NCBI RefSeq assembly: GCF_001657475.1
Contig: NZ_LXEY01000006.1
Location: 1-64,000 of the forward strand
Length of the DNA stretch: 64,000 nt
Origin: Enteractinococcus helveticum
GTDB lineage: Bacteria; Actinomycetota; Actinomycetes; Actinomycetales; Micrococcaceae
Reading direction: 5' to 3'
A program made the translations under genes and the position numbers. The notes under the pieces were generated by a model. The model was given only the letters and a program-made list of their open reading frames with translations, did no database searches and was not told the origin of the DNA. This document shows, piece by piece, positions 52,131 through 60,821 of the stretch (positions are counted from its first letter, which is position 1; each line of letters starts with the position of its first letter).

Positions 52131-52814
52131 TCAACTGGGGAGACGCTCCCTAAGCTGCGCGAGGGTCTCATCATTGCCTAGATCCAGTTCATCGAATATT
52201 GGGTAGACCGTCTCCCCGTCAACGACGAGCACGGATTGTGAAGCGTTCACCAGTTCGTATATGCCGTCAGTGCTTGTTTGAGAGAGAAAGAGGATCAGGG
52301 AGTCTGCGCCGACCTCAGCTAAGGGAAGGTCGTAATCTCCGTCTGCGGCAGGCTGCTCTACGGTGACGTTCGAGCCTGCGGGTAAGTTGCCGCTGAGCGT
52401 CTCAACTACGGTGAGCTGAGAGCGCACCTTTCCAGAGGCTGTATCGGATTGCTCGACGGTGGCCTGTACGACGAGATCGGCTTTCTCTGCGAGTGCTTCA
52501 ACGTCTTGGTATTGATTCTCGTGCGTCGGTGGGGGCTGGTGCGTGTTTTCGGTTTCGGGTTCGGCAACGTAGAGAAACTGCTGAGGGTTGATGAAGAGCA
52601 CGAGCGCAGCTGCGCAAGCGAGCACGGCCAGGGTAGCCGTTGCAGCGGCCGCGAGGCGGTTTCGGCGCGGCTCTGCTGCGGTGTTCTCAATGTCACCGGG
52701 CAACTCCTGGCCGGTGATCTGAGCGAAATCAGATCGTGCGCGGTTGGAGAGGATTGCGTTACGGTTTGCACTGAAGGGGCGTGCTTTACGGAGCCGTCGT
52801 TCGAGGTCATCCAT
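52131..52814 (-). CDS. Putative anti-sigma/membrane partner of the ECF factor
   Basis: The 227-residue protein has a cytosolic N-terminus of about 55 residues, one membrane helix (AAATATLAVLACAAALVLFI), a Pro/Glu/Thr-rich linker and an extracytoplasmic beta domain (DLVVQATVEQSDTASG, SLILFLSQTSTDGIYELV). The ATG overlaps the stop of the sigma gene (TGATG). This layout suggests an anti-sigma factor with a sensor domain, although no zinc motif (HxxxCxxC) is seen, so it is not of the ZAS type. Confidence 0.65.
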   Translation of the reverse strand: MDDLERRLRKARPFSANRNAILSNRARSDFAQITGQELPGDIENTAAEPRRNRLAAAATATLAVLACAAALVLFINPQQFLYVAEPETENTHQPPPTHENQYQDVEALAEKADLVVQATVEQSDTASGKVRSQLTVVETLSGNLPAGSNVTVEQPAADGDYDLPLAEVGADSLILFLSQTSTDGIYELVNASQSVLVVDGETVYPIFDELDLGNDETLAQLRERLPS

Positions 52815-53326
52815 CACGCATCCTTCCCTTCGGTTGCTCCTTGCAGAACCGGGTCTCTTAAGATGGAACGCAGGCGCTCCTTTGCTCGGAATAAGCGAAC
52901 CCGCACCGCTGCGGGGTTGCACCCAAGAATCTGAGCCGCTTCGGAGCGGGTGAGATCCTCCCAGTAGGTCATCATGAGTATCTCGCGGTCTGCCTCTGAG
53001 AGCGAGAGCATGGCTTTGCGGACGAGCATGGCGTCTTCGATTGAATCATCAGGCATGGCAGTCTCCATGTTCTCTCGTTGCAGGAACGACAGAACGTCGA
53101 CGGTACGTTGTGCGTGGCGGTACTGGTTTGCGACGAGATTGCGGAGCGTCTGGTAGACCCACGGCAGCTTCAACGAGCCACCCTCAAGGTGGTGTTCCCA
53201 CGTGATGCGGAATACTTCGCTGGTTATGTCTTCGGCGAGGGCGAAATCGCCGAGTCGTTGGTGTGCGATCGTCAGGATCAGAGGGTGGTGATCCGCGTAG
53301 AAGCGCTGGAAGCTCTCGAGTGCCAT
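52814..53326 (-). CDS. ECF-type RNA polymerase sigma factor
   Basis: The 170-residue protein has sigma region 2 (FYADHHPLILTIAHQRLGDFALAEDITSEVFRITWEH, then WVYQTLRNLVANQYRHAQR) and region 4 (SEADREILMMTYWEDLTRSEAAQILGCNPAAVRVRLFRAKERLR). It should direct RNA polymerase to an envelope-stress-type regulon. ATG 53326 is the likely start. Just upstream is a perfect 17-bp inverted repeat. The partner gene follows with coupled translation. Confidence 0.9.
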   Translation of the reverse strand: MALESFQRFYADHHPLILTIAHQRLGDFALAEDITSEVFRITWEHHLEGGSLKLPWVYQTLRNLVANQYRHAQRTVDVLSFLQRENMETAMPDDSIEDAMLVRKAMLSLSEADREILMMTYWEDLTRSEAAQILGCNPAAVRVRLFRAKERLRSILRDPVLQGATEGKDA

Positions 53327-53348
53327 GCATGGTTCTTTTCTATATCGG

Positions 53349-53406
53349 GCCAGCGCCGAGTATGAGAAGACCAATCACGGTTTAATTTTTCATACTCGGC
53401 GCTGGC
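53349..53406. promoter_or_regulatory. 17-bp perfect inverted repeat upstream of the ECF gene
   Basis: GCCAGCGCCGAGTATGA (53349-53365) and TCATACTCGGCGCTGGC (53390-53406) are perfectly inverted around 24 bases. It lies between the lipoprotein stop and the sigma start, so it may end the upstream transcript or be an operator controlling the sigma gene. Confidence 0.6.
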
Positions 53407-53421
53407 GCTCACTTCATGGGC

Positions 53422-53859
53422 TCATCCGTTGATGTAGAAGTACTCCTCGAATGGACGCTCAGGAACCGTGCTTCCTGGATCTTCTGAGTATCCGCCGGTG
53501 AGAGAGACTTCAGTGTTGATCGGGATTCGTGTTCCATCTGGGAGAATTACCTCTTCATCGTCGAGCGAGAGAGTGGTTCCTTCGGGGAACACAATGCCGA
53601 CACGTCCTCCGTTCGCATCTTCGCCATACAGGTACTGGTCACTGGATTCTCCAATCAACCGGCCCTCGAAAGCAGCCTCGGCCGAGCCTTGATCCTCTAC
53701 CGGCGTATAGGTCAGAAGGTTCACCTGGCTCCTCTCGGTGGGGGCCACTGTCGACGTATGCGGCGAGGGGGACTCACCGGTTGCGCACCCGCCCAGCACG
53801 AGCATCCCCACGATACTGGCGAGGGCCATGAGACGTTTCAACTCTGAGGTGGATGACAC
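53422..53859 (-). CDS. Small lipoprotein next to the ECF operon
   Basis: The 145-residue protein has a lipoprotein signal with lipobox LGGC (Cys25) and a mature domain rich in Gly and acidic residues (GTTLSLDDEEVILPDGTRIPINTEVSLTGGYSEDPG). The start is GTG with AGGTAAG upstream. The family is not recognised. It lies between the secreted protease and the sigma factor, all on the same strand. Confidence 0.6.
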   Translation of the reverse strand: MSSTSELKRLMALASIVGMLVLGGCATGESPSPHTSTVAPTERSQVNLLTYTPVEDQGSAEAAFEGRLIGESSDQYLYGEDANGGRVGIVFPEGTTLSLDDEEVILPDGTRIPINTEVSLTGGYSEDPGSTVPERPFEEYFYING

Positions 53860-53868
53860 GATCTTACC

Positions 53869-55056
53869 TTAGCTCGTCTTCAGGGTCAGGCCGAACTTCG
53901 ACAGGGCAGAGTTGATCTTCGTGTAGGTCGAGTAGCCGCCCGACTTGCCGAAGTGGATCCCCCGTGCAGAGTTGCCGGAGTACCAGGGGCCGCCGCTGTC
54001 ACCGCCATTGGTGAACTTGCCGTTGGTCTGCACCATCTGCTTCACATGCTTTCCATCCTTGTTGATGAAGGCGTGGTTGGCCCTCCTGATGGTGGTGCAC
54101 GAGCTGCTGCTGCGGGTCTTGCCGTAGTTGCAGACGGAGGAACCATTCGCGCCAGTGTCGCGGCTAGTAATCGAGCGGGTAACCCCGGACGACGTAATGC
54201 GGATCTGGTTGCGGATCGAATCAGAGGTAGAGTGCCACTGGATATCGCCCGAGGCTCCGATGTGCTGAGCCTTGAATGCGAGGGAGGCGCTGCTGCCGGT
54301 CGGCTTACCGGCGCTGTTGGGGCAGTGGCCTGCCGTCAGCGCACCACGGGTGCTGCTCTTGGTGACGGTGAAGCCGAGCGTGCAGCTCTTGATGCTGGTG
54401 CCGCCACGGACGACCTCTTCGACTGGCTCGATGTCTTCGACTTCTTCGGCCTCGACCGCGACGGGGGTTTCATCCATGAACGTCTCAAGCAGCGCCTCGA
54501 ACTCGGCGGGGTCGCTTTCGGTATCTGCCAGGGTGTATTCGATCTCGATACCACCTTCGTCAGTGAAGTCTCCGGTCAGGCCGTCAAGCTCGGCCGCCGC
54601 GTACAGCTCGGTCATCAGCTCTTCGCGGATGTCTTCCAACTCGGCTTCGGTGTGCTCGGCGTCGAGACGCACGTCAACGGAGAAGGTAAGGGCCGCAAAA
54701 CGATCGGTGACGTCTGCGGGCACCCCACCCTTGAATGACACCCACGCCTTGTGACCGGTGGTGGCCTCGTTCTCAGGCGTCCATGCTGACGAGAAGTACT
54801 GATCGCCAACGGCTGCGAGTGCGTAGTCGAGAGCGGCGAGGAACTCGTCTTCGCCTTCGAACCACTGGTCGGCTACGTCCTCGGTCACGCCAAGGTCTTC
54901 AGCGAGCAGAGCCGCGTCGAAAGCTTCCGCTTCCTGAATGGTCTGCTCGATGACAGCAGCCTCGTCGTTCTCCTCCGCGAAAGCGGGCTGCACGCCGAGG
55001 GCCCCCAGCGTCAGCGCTGAAGTGAGAATGAGGGATGGAACGATGCGACGTTTCAT
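53869..55056 (-). CDS. Secreted chymotrypsin-like serine protease with propeptide
   Basis: The 395-residue protein is of the S1 streptogrisin/alpha-lytic type. A signal peptide (about 1-27) is followed by a long acidic propeptide (about 28-215) that probably assists folding, and a protease domain of about 180 residues with the catalytic His in LTAGHC, Asp in SGDIQW and Ser in GDSGGPWYSG. Four Cys in the domain fit two disulfides. The enzyme should digest protein outside the cell. It has its own start region after 55060 and may belong to the ECF-controlled set (position only). Confidence 0.92.
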   Translation of the reverse strand: MKRRIVPSLILTSALTLGALGVQPAFAEENDEAAVIEQTIQEAEAFDAALLAEDLGVTEDVADQWFEGEDEFLAALDYALAAVGDQYFSSAWTPENEATTGHKAWVSFKGGVPADVTDRFAALTFSVDVRLDAEHTEAELEDIREELMTELYAAAELDGLTGDFTDEGGIEIEYTLADTESDPAEFEALLETFMDETPVAVEAEEVEDIEPVEEVVRGGTSIKSCTLGFTVTKSSTRGALTAGHCPNSAGKPTGSSASLAFKAQHIGASGDIQWHSTSDSIRNQIRITSSGVTRSITSRDTGANGSSVCNYGKTRSSSSCTTIRRANHAFINKDGKHVKQMVQTNGKFTNGGDSGGPWYSGNSARGIHFGKSGGYSTYTKINSALSKFGLTLKTS

Positions 55057-55127
55057 AGCTTGATCCTTATCGATTCAGACGCACAGAGTGCGTCGGTAGC
55101 GTGAACCCGGATGGGGCTTCACACCTC

Positions 55128-56324
55128 CTATATGTCTGAGCGGCAGAGAACGTTACATCGCCCTTGGAAGTAAGGGTTTTTACAGTCCAAGACTCGGGCC
55201 GCGCGATGGGCCTGGCTGGTGCTGGGTTGGTGAGCGATAGGGGTCTTGCTTGCGGAGTCGTTCGGCGCGTTCGCGTGCGAGCTGCTTTTCGCGTGCCGCG
55301 TGCTCAGCTGCGGCTGGTGCTTCGCCTGCACCCGCTCGGCCGCCTGGTCGGTGGGAAGCTGGCGCAGCTCGACGGCTTCGGCGCGCAAGTCGGTAGCTCG
55401 ACCCCGCCACCGTTCCGTGTTCTGCGCGGCACGGCGCTCCCCGCTCTCGGCCGTGAGGAACTGCGCAGCGGGATCGTTGCGAAACACTCGGCGGGCAAGG
55501 CCTTGCGCTTCGAGCGGGTGTCGTTTGTGAGCGGTGTTCAGCTCGATCTTCGCAACGGTAGAGGCTTTGCTCGCGTCGCGCACCTGGGGGTCTTGGCCGG
55601 CGCGCTGCTGGCTGACGCGCTCGGCCCAGCTCTCGACCTCGCCAGCACCCCATGGGGCGCTGCCCCAGCGTTGCGTGGCGCGGTCGCGTGCCTGTTCCCA
55701 CTTGCTTGTGGCGGTTTGGGTGTCGCGCTCGGCCCGCCGGCGACTGAATCGGCCGGCGCTGCGCGCTTCCTGTTGCGCCTGCGTCGCGCGCTCGCGCAGC
55801 GCTGCGATCTCGGCCCCGTCGGTCTGAGCTTCGGCGCGAAGCGGGGCGATCACTTGGGCGTGTAGCTGTTGTGCGGTGGCCTGCGTCGTTTCCACTGCTT
55901 GTTCGAGCTGGTGTAGCTCGGCGGCATGCTGCTCGCGCAGCCGGGCGAACTGGGAGGCGGCATCGTCCCAGACGGCTGTCTGCCGGTCGGCTTTCGCCGC
56001 GTCGTGGATAAGCTGGTCGACTTCGGCGGCTACGGTCGCCGCGTTGCCGGCGATGATGCCGTGCATGTCGCGTTCGACCTGTTTTCGGGCTTCGTCGAGG
56101 CCGCGGTCTGCGCTATCGCGTGCGAATGCGTCGATGAACTGTTCGCGGGCATCTTGCTCGTCGACGGCAACGACGTGCAGCACGTTCGCGGTGCGGCCGC
56201 GGGTCATGCCGACATAGGCACCGGCAGCGTCCATCTCGTCGGAGAGCACCGTGTGCGCAGTGTCGACGGTCATGCCTTGCGCGCCGTGCCCAGTGACGGC
56301 GTAGCCGAGGTACCCCAAACACAC
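55128..56324 (-). pseudogene. C-terminal fragment of a MobF (TraA-like) relaxase-helicase
   Basis: The 398-residue frame begins inside the last helicase motif (GYAVTGHGAQGMTVDTAHTVLS, then GAYVGMTRGR) and continues with a long Ala/Glu/Arg/Gln-rich coiled tail. The same organisation is seen in the large relaxase gene at 60822-63998, but sequences differ clearly, so it is a second, related gene rather than a copy. Its relaxase and most of its helicase domains are missing, with a break near 56324. High G+C contrasts with the DNA to the left. Confidence 0.8.
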
Positions 56325-56553
56325 TCACCTGTGATCGCGCGCGTCTGCGCGGTTCCAGTCTACAGGTAGCGTCGAACGGATGGCCTGGGCCCCGATGATG
56401 CCAGCGCCGCACGGCTTCGTGGCCGTGCGGCCAACGGCTGACCGAATCTTGGCGGGGGTGCGGTGGAAGCCGCGTATCGCGGTGTGAAGCCGCTGTGAAA
56501 TACCGTGACTACGCAGAGCGGGGCGTTCTTCTCTCATGCTGGTCGCGTAAGGC

Positions 56554-57516
56554 TCAGCTTGATGGGGTGCGGGGTGTCGTGGGGTCTGGTCTCTGCTTTC
56601 GGTGGCGTCGGTGTCTGCGGTGGAGGCCGTTTGCTATCGCGACGGCGGCGACGACGATTCCAGCCCCCGTGAGTTGGAGGACTGTGGGGTACTCGGCGAG
56701 GGTCACAGCGGCGAGGCCGAGCGCGAGCACCGGTTGGATCAGCAGGAGTGTTGCGGTGGTGGTGGGGGCGAGGCGGATGCTGCCGTGGTGGATCAGCAGC
56801 CAGGCGATGACCTGCCCGAGGAGGGCGAGGGCGACCAGCAGCCCCCAGGATGCGGCGCTGATGCCGGTCAGGTGCAGCCCGCCGGAGAACGGGGCGATGA
56901 GTGTCGTGGTCACCGCGGCAGAAGTGGTCGCCCAGGCCAGCGGCTGGATCAGGCGGCCCGGTTCCCGCCGGGTGGATCGGCGGGTGAGGAACAGGTAGAT
57001 TCCGTACCCGACTCCGGCAAGCAGGCCCAGCAGCGTTCCTGTGACGGCATTTCCGCCCAGTGCGGCGGTGTCCCACAGGCCGCCGACGAGACTGACCCCC
57101 AGCAGCATCAGCGGCAGAGCCACGAGGAACCGCGTGGTGATCTGTTCTCGGTCGACGACCAGCGCCAGCAGCGGGAGCACGACCACCTGGACATTGATCA
57201 GGACGGTACTGATCCCGGCACCGACCTGATAGATCGCGGCGGTCCAGGCGGCGTAGTCGACCCCGAGCGCGATCCCAGCCGCGACCGCCCACCCGATGCC
57301 CTGCCACGACAGACCGCCACACCGGTGACGTTCGGCACGCGCTAAAGGAACGAGCACGAGCACGGCGATCGCGCAGCGCAGCATGGCGGTCGTCGCGGCG
57401 TCCACCCCGGCGAGCTTGACCAGGATCGCCGAGACCGACAGGCACAGCGCTCCGGCGAGCACGCCCGCCGACCCGATCGCAGAGATTCGGCTTCCAGTCT
57501 GGTGGATGTTGGTCAC
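56554..57516 (-). CDS. DMT-superfamily (EamA) transporter
   Basis: The 320-residue protein has ten hydrophobic helices in two EamA halves (SAGVLAGALCLSVSAILVKLAG opens the first; GNAVTGTLLGLLAGVGYGIYLFLTRR the second) and a His/Arg-rich tail. EamA proteins mostly export amino acids or metabolites; the substrate is unknown. The start is GTG 57516. It is divergent from a LysR regulator with 72 bases between, so that regulator is the likely controller. Confidence 0.85.
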   Translation of the reverse strand: MTNIHQTGSRISAIGSAGVLAGALCLSVSAILVKLAGVDAATTAMLRCAIAVLVLVPLARAERHRCGGLSWQGIGWAVAAGIALGVDYAAWTAAIYQVGAGISTVLINVQVVVLPLLALVVDREQITTRFLVALPLMLLGVSLVGGLWDTAALGGNAVTGTLLGLLAGVGYGIYLFLTRRSTRREPGRLIQPLAWATTSAAVTTTLIAPFSGGLHLTGISAASWGLLVALALLGQVIAWLLIHHGSIRLAPTTTATLLLIQPVLALGLAAVTLAEYPTVLQLTGAGIVVAAVAIANGLHRRHRRHRKQRPDPTTPRTPSS

Positions 57517-57588
57517 ACCTCGACGTTATGCACCGCACACTGATAAGCACTACTTCTGATATCTACACGATAGTGGTAAGCATGACGT

Positions 57589-58482
57589 ATGGGTGTGGAA
57601 TGGAGCCGAATGCGGGTGCTGGATGCGGTCGCGCGGGCCGGATCGGTGACTCGGGCAGCCGCGCTGCTGCACATGACTGGCCCGGCCGTGTCGCAGCAGC
57701 TGCGGCGGATCGAGGCCGAAGCAGGCGTCCGCGTGGTCATCCCCGACGGGCGCGGGGTGCGCTTGACGAGCGAGGGACGCGTGCTGGCCGACTACGCCGC
57801 TCAGGTTGCCGAGCTCATGGCGCAGGCGGAGAAGGATCTGCACCACGGCGACGAGCTGGTCGGTCGCATCTGCATCGGTGCTCTCGCCTCGATCATCCGC
57901 ACCACTCTCACCGCACGCTTCCCCGCGTTCCAGCGCCGCCACCCGCGCGTGGAGCTGCGCATCGAGGACGGCGAAACGACCGGGCACCTGGACCGCCTCA
58001 TCGATGGCCGCCTCGACCTGGTGTTCGCCGAATCCTGGAGCCCATCACCGCTCCGGCTGCCCTTCGGCGTCGCCTCCCACCTGGTGGCCAGCGAACCCGT
58101 GTGGATCGCGCTGCCCGGGAACCACCCGCTGCGGGAGAAGGCAGCGCTCGACCTCACGGACCTGGCCGATGAGGCCTGGGCCACCTGCGCTCGCGACTCC
58201 GACGGGCACCTGGCACTCACCCAGCTGGCACGCACGATCGGGATCGAACTCGATATCCGGCACTACGTCGCCGATCACTCCACCCAGCTCACACTCGTGG
58301 ACGCGGGCCTTGCCATCGCCTGTGTGCCCGCCTCCGCACGACAACCCGACAATGCCGGGATCGCCTACCGCCGACTGAACACCGAAATGCACCGCGACAT
58401 CCTGCTCCTGACCAGCGATAAGACCCCACCACGCCCCGTTGACGCCCTCGTCGCGCACCTCACGGCCACGTCGCACAAGTAA
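57589..58482 (+). CDS. LysR-family regulator
   Basis: The 297-residue regulator has an N-terminal winged helix (RMRVLDAVARAGSVTRAAALLHMTGPAVSQQLRRIEAEAGV) and a substrate-binding domain (VELRIEDGETTGHLDRLIDGRLDLVFAE). It is oriented away from the EamA exporter gene, the usual arrangement for LysR control of an adjacent transporter. Confidence 0.92.
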   Translation: MGVEWSRMRVLDAVARAGSVTRAAALLHMTGPAVSQQLRRIEAEAGVRVVIPDGRGVRLTSEGRVLADYAAQVAELMAQAEKDLHHGDELVGRICIGALASIIRTTLTARFPAFQRRHPRVELRIEDGETTGHLDRLIDGRLDLVFAESWSPSPLRLPFGVASHLVASEPVWIALPGNHPLREKAALDLTDLADEAWATCARDSDGHLALTQLARTIGIELDIRHYVADHSTQLTLVDAGLAIACVPASARQPDNAGIAYRRLNTEMHRDILLLTSDKTPPRPVDALVAHLTATSHK

Positions 58483-58574
58483 GCTGAAGCCGCAGAAACA
58501 AGCCGATCAAGACGCAGCTATTTTTGCGACGGCACAGCGTGCTGGCTTCGGACTAGCTCTGCGCGCTCGATGGT

Positions 58575-59561
58575 TTATTCGCTGTCGCGTCTTGGCCAGT
58601 TTGTCCGGGGCATCGCGGTAGGAGTTCCGAAGCTCTGTTGGAGTTCTCCGATGCCCTCGAAGCGAATGGTGAAGGCTTCGCCCGGGTTGAGCCATTCATC
58701 GCGGTCGAGGCCGCAGCAGCCGGGGATGGTGCCCATGCCGATGATGGTTCCGGCTGGCAGGGAGCGTCGCCGTAGCACATGGGCAAGCAGTTCTTCGGGA
58801 TGGTGGGTGTAGTCGCTGGTCGATCCTCGCCAGGCAGGGCGAGTGTCGAACTCGACCTGAACGTCGATCGCCAGCGGGTTGCTCACTTCGTCCGGAGTGA
58901 CAAGGTACGGACCGATGCCGTTGCCGGTGTCGAAGTCCTTGCTGCTGGCTGGCCCGGTGAAGAGCATTTCGCCCAGTTGCACGTCACGTGCGCTGGCATC
59001 GTTGTAGATGAGGTAGCCGGCGGGCTGGACGCGGTCAGTGTGGCGTTGCGTCTCCGGGCCGGTCACCAGCGCGAGTTCTGGTTCGATGTCGAGGTAGGCA
59101 GTGAAGTCTGGCCATGCGATCTCGTCCCCGTGGCCGCTGATGGAGTGATGGTTGCCCTTGTAGAACCTGACTGTGGTGGATCTGCTGGCAGCACGACCGA
59201 GTATCCGACCCAGGGGCCGGCCGATCAGGGTAGGGAGGCTGTGCCGCAGCAGTGTTCGGCTTGACGCTCGCAGATGGGTGGGGCTCAGCCCGCTGTCCAG
59301 TATCGCCGCGGGTTCTGGCAGCACCGGGAGCAGCCGCACGCCGGTCAGTGGAACACCGGAGACGGTCGGATCGGCAACGATAGCCGCAGCGCGCTCGAAG
59401 GTGCCGGGAAGCCCCGACAAGTAGGTCTTGATCGAGTCCAGACCTTCGGTGTCGTGCCCTCTCGTGCTGCCGAAGTGAATGATCTCCTGGTCGCGCACAG
59501 CACCGAAGAGTGGCGCGTCGATCACCTCCGCATCGTGGGGTCGGTAGGTGACGAGCTTCAT
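58575..59561 (-). CDS. Fumarylacetoacetate hydrolase-family protein
   Basis: The 328-residue protein has the FAH fold with metal-site acidic residues in LDIEPELALVTG and the segment YNDASARDVQ, then KDFDTGNGIGPYLVTPDEV and IIGMGTIPGCCGLDRDEWLNPGE. Relatives cleave C-C bonds in aromatic breakdown products; this one is nearer the diverse FAH group (ureidoglycolate lyase/2-keto-hydratase), so the substrate is open. ATG 59561 has GAAGGAG seven bases upstream and overlaps the stop of the previous gene (ATGA). It is likely controlled by the divergent TetR regulator. Confidence 0.85.
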   Translation of the reverse strand: MKLVTYRPHDAEVIDAPLFGAVRDQEIIHFGSTRGHDTEGLDSIKTYLSGLPGTFERAAAIVADPTVSGVPLTGVRLLPVLPEPAAILDSGLSPTHLRASSRTLLRHSLPTLIGRPLGRILGRAASRSTTVRFYKGNHHSISGHGDEIAWPDFTAYLDIEPELALVTGPETQRHTDRVQPAGYLIYNDASARDVQLGEMLFTGPASSKDFDTGNGIGPYLVTPDEVSNPLAIDVQVEFDTRPAWRGSTSDYTHHPEELLAHVLRRRSLPAGTIIGMGTIPGCCGLDRDEWLNPGEAFTIRFEGIGELQQSFGTPTAMPRTNWPRRDSE

Positions 59562-60061
59562 CGTGCGCTCCTTCGTTTGCGTAGCGTGCGTGTGATCAGG
59601 GCTCCCGCAGTGCCGCAAGCCAGCACCCACTTCGTGCGGGTCAACAAAGTCGATGCGCGCGCCGCCTCGCGGGTTACGCGGTGTGGGTGATTCACGAATC
59701 TGGCGTGCAACGCGTTCTCGGACAGGTCACACACGGCGGAGGCGGCAGGGGCTGCTACTGCGACGATGCGCACCCATCGCGGTGTGGACGGTTCGTGACC
59801 GGCGATCCCTGCTGCCGCGAGCGCGGAGGCGTACAGGAGCGGGTGCAGGGTGTCCGGCAGCAGGTGCTTGCGGTACTGGAGGCGCTGCTCGGGGCTCCAG
59901 CCGGTCATGATGCGACAAAATTCGTCAGGGTCGCCGGTTGTCTGCACGCGCAGGACATCGCGCCCAAGTGGGCGTAGCAGCGCGGCGATGTAGGCCTGGG
60001 AGACCACGTAGGCACCAAACAGCGCGACGGCGGTTCTCACTGCTCGTGTCGGTGAACTCAC
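59558..60061 (-). CDS. Membrane-associated protein coupled to the FAH-family gene
   Basis: The 167-residue protein has hydrophobic segments near the N-terminus (VALFGAYVVSQAYIAALL), middle (PLLYASALAAAGIAG, VRIVAVAAPAASAVCDL) and C-terminus (WVLACGTAGALITRTL), suggesting three to four helices. GTG 60061 has AGGGG eight bases upstream; a GTG at 60070 touches the same site and is less likely. It is co-translated with the hydrolase. Function is unknown. Confidence 0.65.
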   Translation of the reverse strand: MSSPTRAVRTAVALFGAYVVSQAYIAALLRPLGRDVLRVQTTGDPDEFCRIMTGWSPEQRLQYRKHLLPDTLHPLLYASALAAAGIAGHEPSTPRWVRIVAVAAPAASAVCDLSENALHARFVNHPHRVTREAARASTLLTRTKWVLACGTAGALITRTLRKRRSAR

Positions 60062-60076
60062 GACACACACCCCTCT

Positions 60077-60133
60077 CTATTAGACACAGTGTCAGTAGAG
60101 GCCAGGCTACACTATTGACATGGTGTCTAATAG
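60077..60133. promoter_or_regulatory. Paired inverted operator of the TetR regulator
   Basis: CTATTAGACACAGTGTC (60077-60093) and GACATGGTGTCTAATAG (60117-60133) are inverted copies with two mismatches in 17. The first also holds the palindrome GACACAGTGTC. They sit in the divergent promoter region and the second covers the TetR start codon, so autoregulation is likely. Confidence 0.7.
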
Positions 60134-60746
60134 CCGTGGTCGAGCGGGTCACGAACGAGCCAGGCGGCGGCTCTCGACCGATCAGCGTCGGCAAGAGTTG
60201 ATCGAGGTCGCAGTCGACCTGCTGGGCAGCGAGCCCCTGACGGCGTTCTCGATGGACGAGGTCGCCAAGCGATCCGGAGCGTCACGGGCACTGCTGTATC
60301 ACTACTTCGCGTCGAAACGGGAGCTCATCCGAGCGGTCGTCGCGCATGAATCGGCAGCACTGCGCACCGTGCTCGAAGGCGCGGAGCTTCCAGAAGCGCT
60401 GGACGCCTATCTCGCCTATGCGGACACGCACCCTCACGGCTACCGACTCCTCCACGGCGGAACGCTGCAAGCCGACCCCGAAGTAGCGGCCACGATCGAG
60501 CAGACACGAACGCAGATCGAGCGGGCAGTCCTCACGCACTTGCGGATCGGCAAGGTTATTGAGCTGGATCGGCTGGCGGTTCGAGGCTGGACGGGCTCGG
60601 TGATTGCAATCTGCTTGGAGTGGGGCGGAAACGAGCACGTGAGTCGAGGGGCGGTTCACGCTCTTCTCATGCGAACGCTACCGATCCCGACCAGAATTGA
60701 CGGAGCCCGCGGCACAAGTCGAGCCGGAGAAGAAACCGCGAAGTAG
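60120..60746 (+). CDS. TetR-family regulator
   Basis: The 208-residue regulator has the N-terminal helix-turn-helix (RRQELIEVAVDLLGSEPLTAFSMDEVAKRSGASRALLYHYFASKRELIRAVV) and an unspecific ligand-binding domain. The start codon overlaps an operator-like repeat and there is no clear RBS, which fits a leaderless transcript. It should repress the divergent membrane protein and FAH-family genes. Confidence 0.92.
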   Translation: MVSNSRGRAGHERARRRLSTDQRRQELIEVAVDLLGSEPLTAFSMDEVAKRSGASRALLYHYFASKRELIRAVVAHESAALRTVLEGAELPEALDAYLAYADTHPHGYRLLHGGTLQADPEVAATIEQTRTQIERAVLTHLRIGKVIELDRLAVRGWTGSVIAICLEWGGNEHVSRGAVHALLMRTLPIPTRIDGARGTSRAGEETAK

Positions 60747-60821
60747 CCTCAATTGGCACAAGCAGATCCACATCAAGACAGTCGTACCTTTAGAGGCCTC
60801 CTACGGGATGCCGACTGCTTT

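Noticed and set aside
55164..55865. Long open frames on the plus strand opposite the relaxase tails (also 60753-62300 and 63063-63791)
   Set aside because: They are side effects of very high G+C coding sequence on the minus strand; their Gly/Arg/Val-rich products have no family features.
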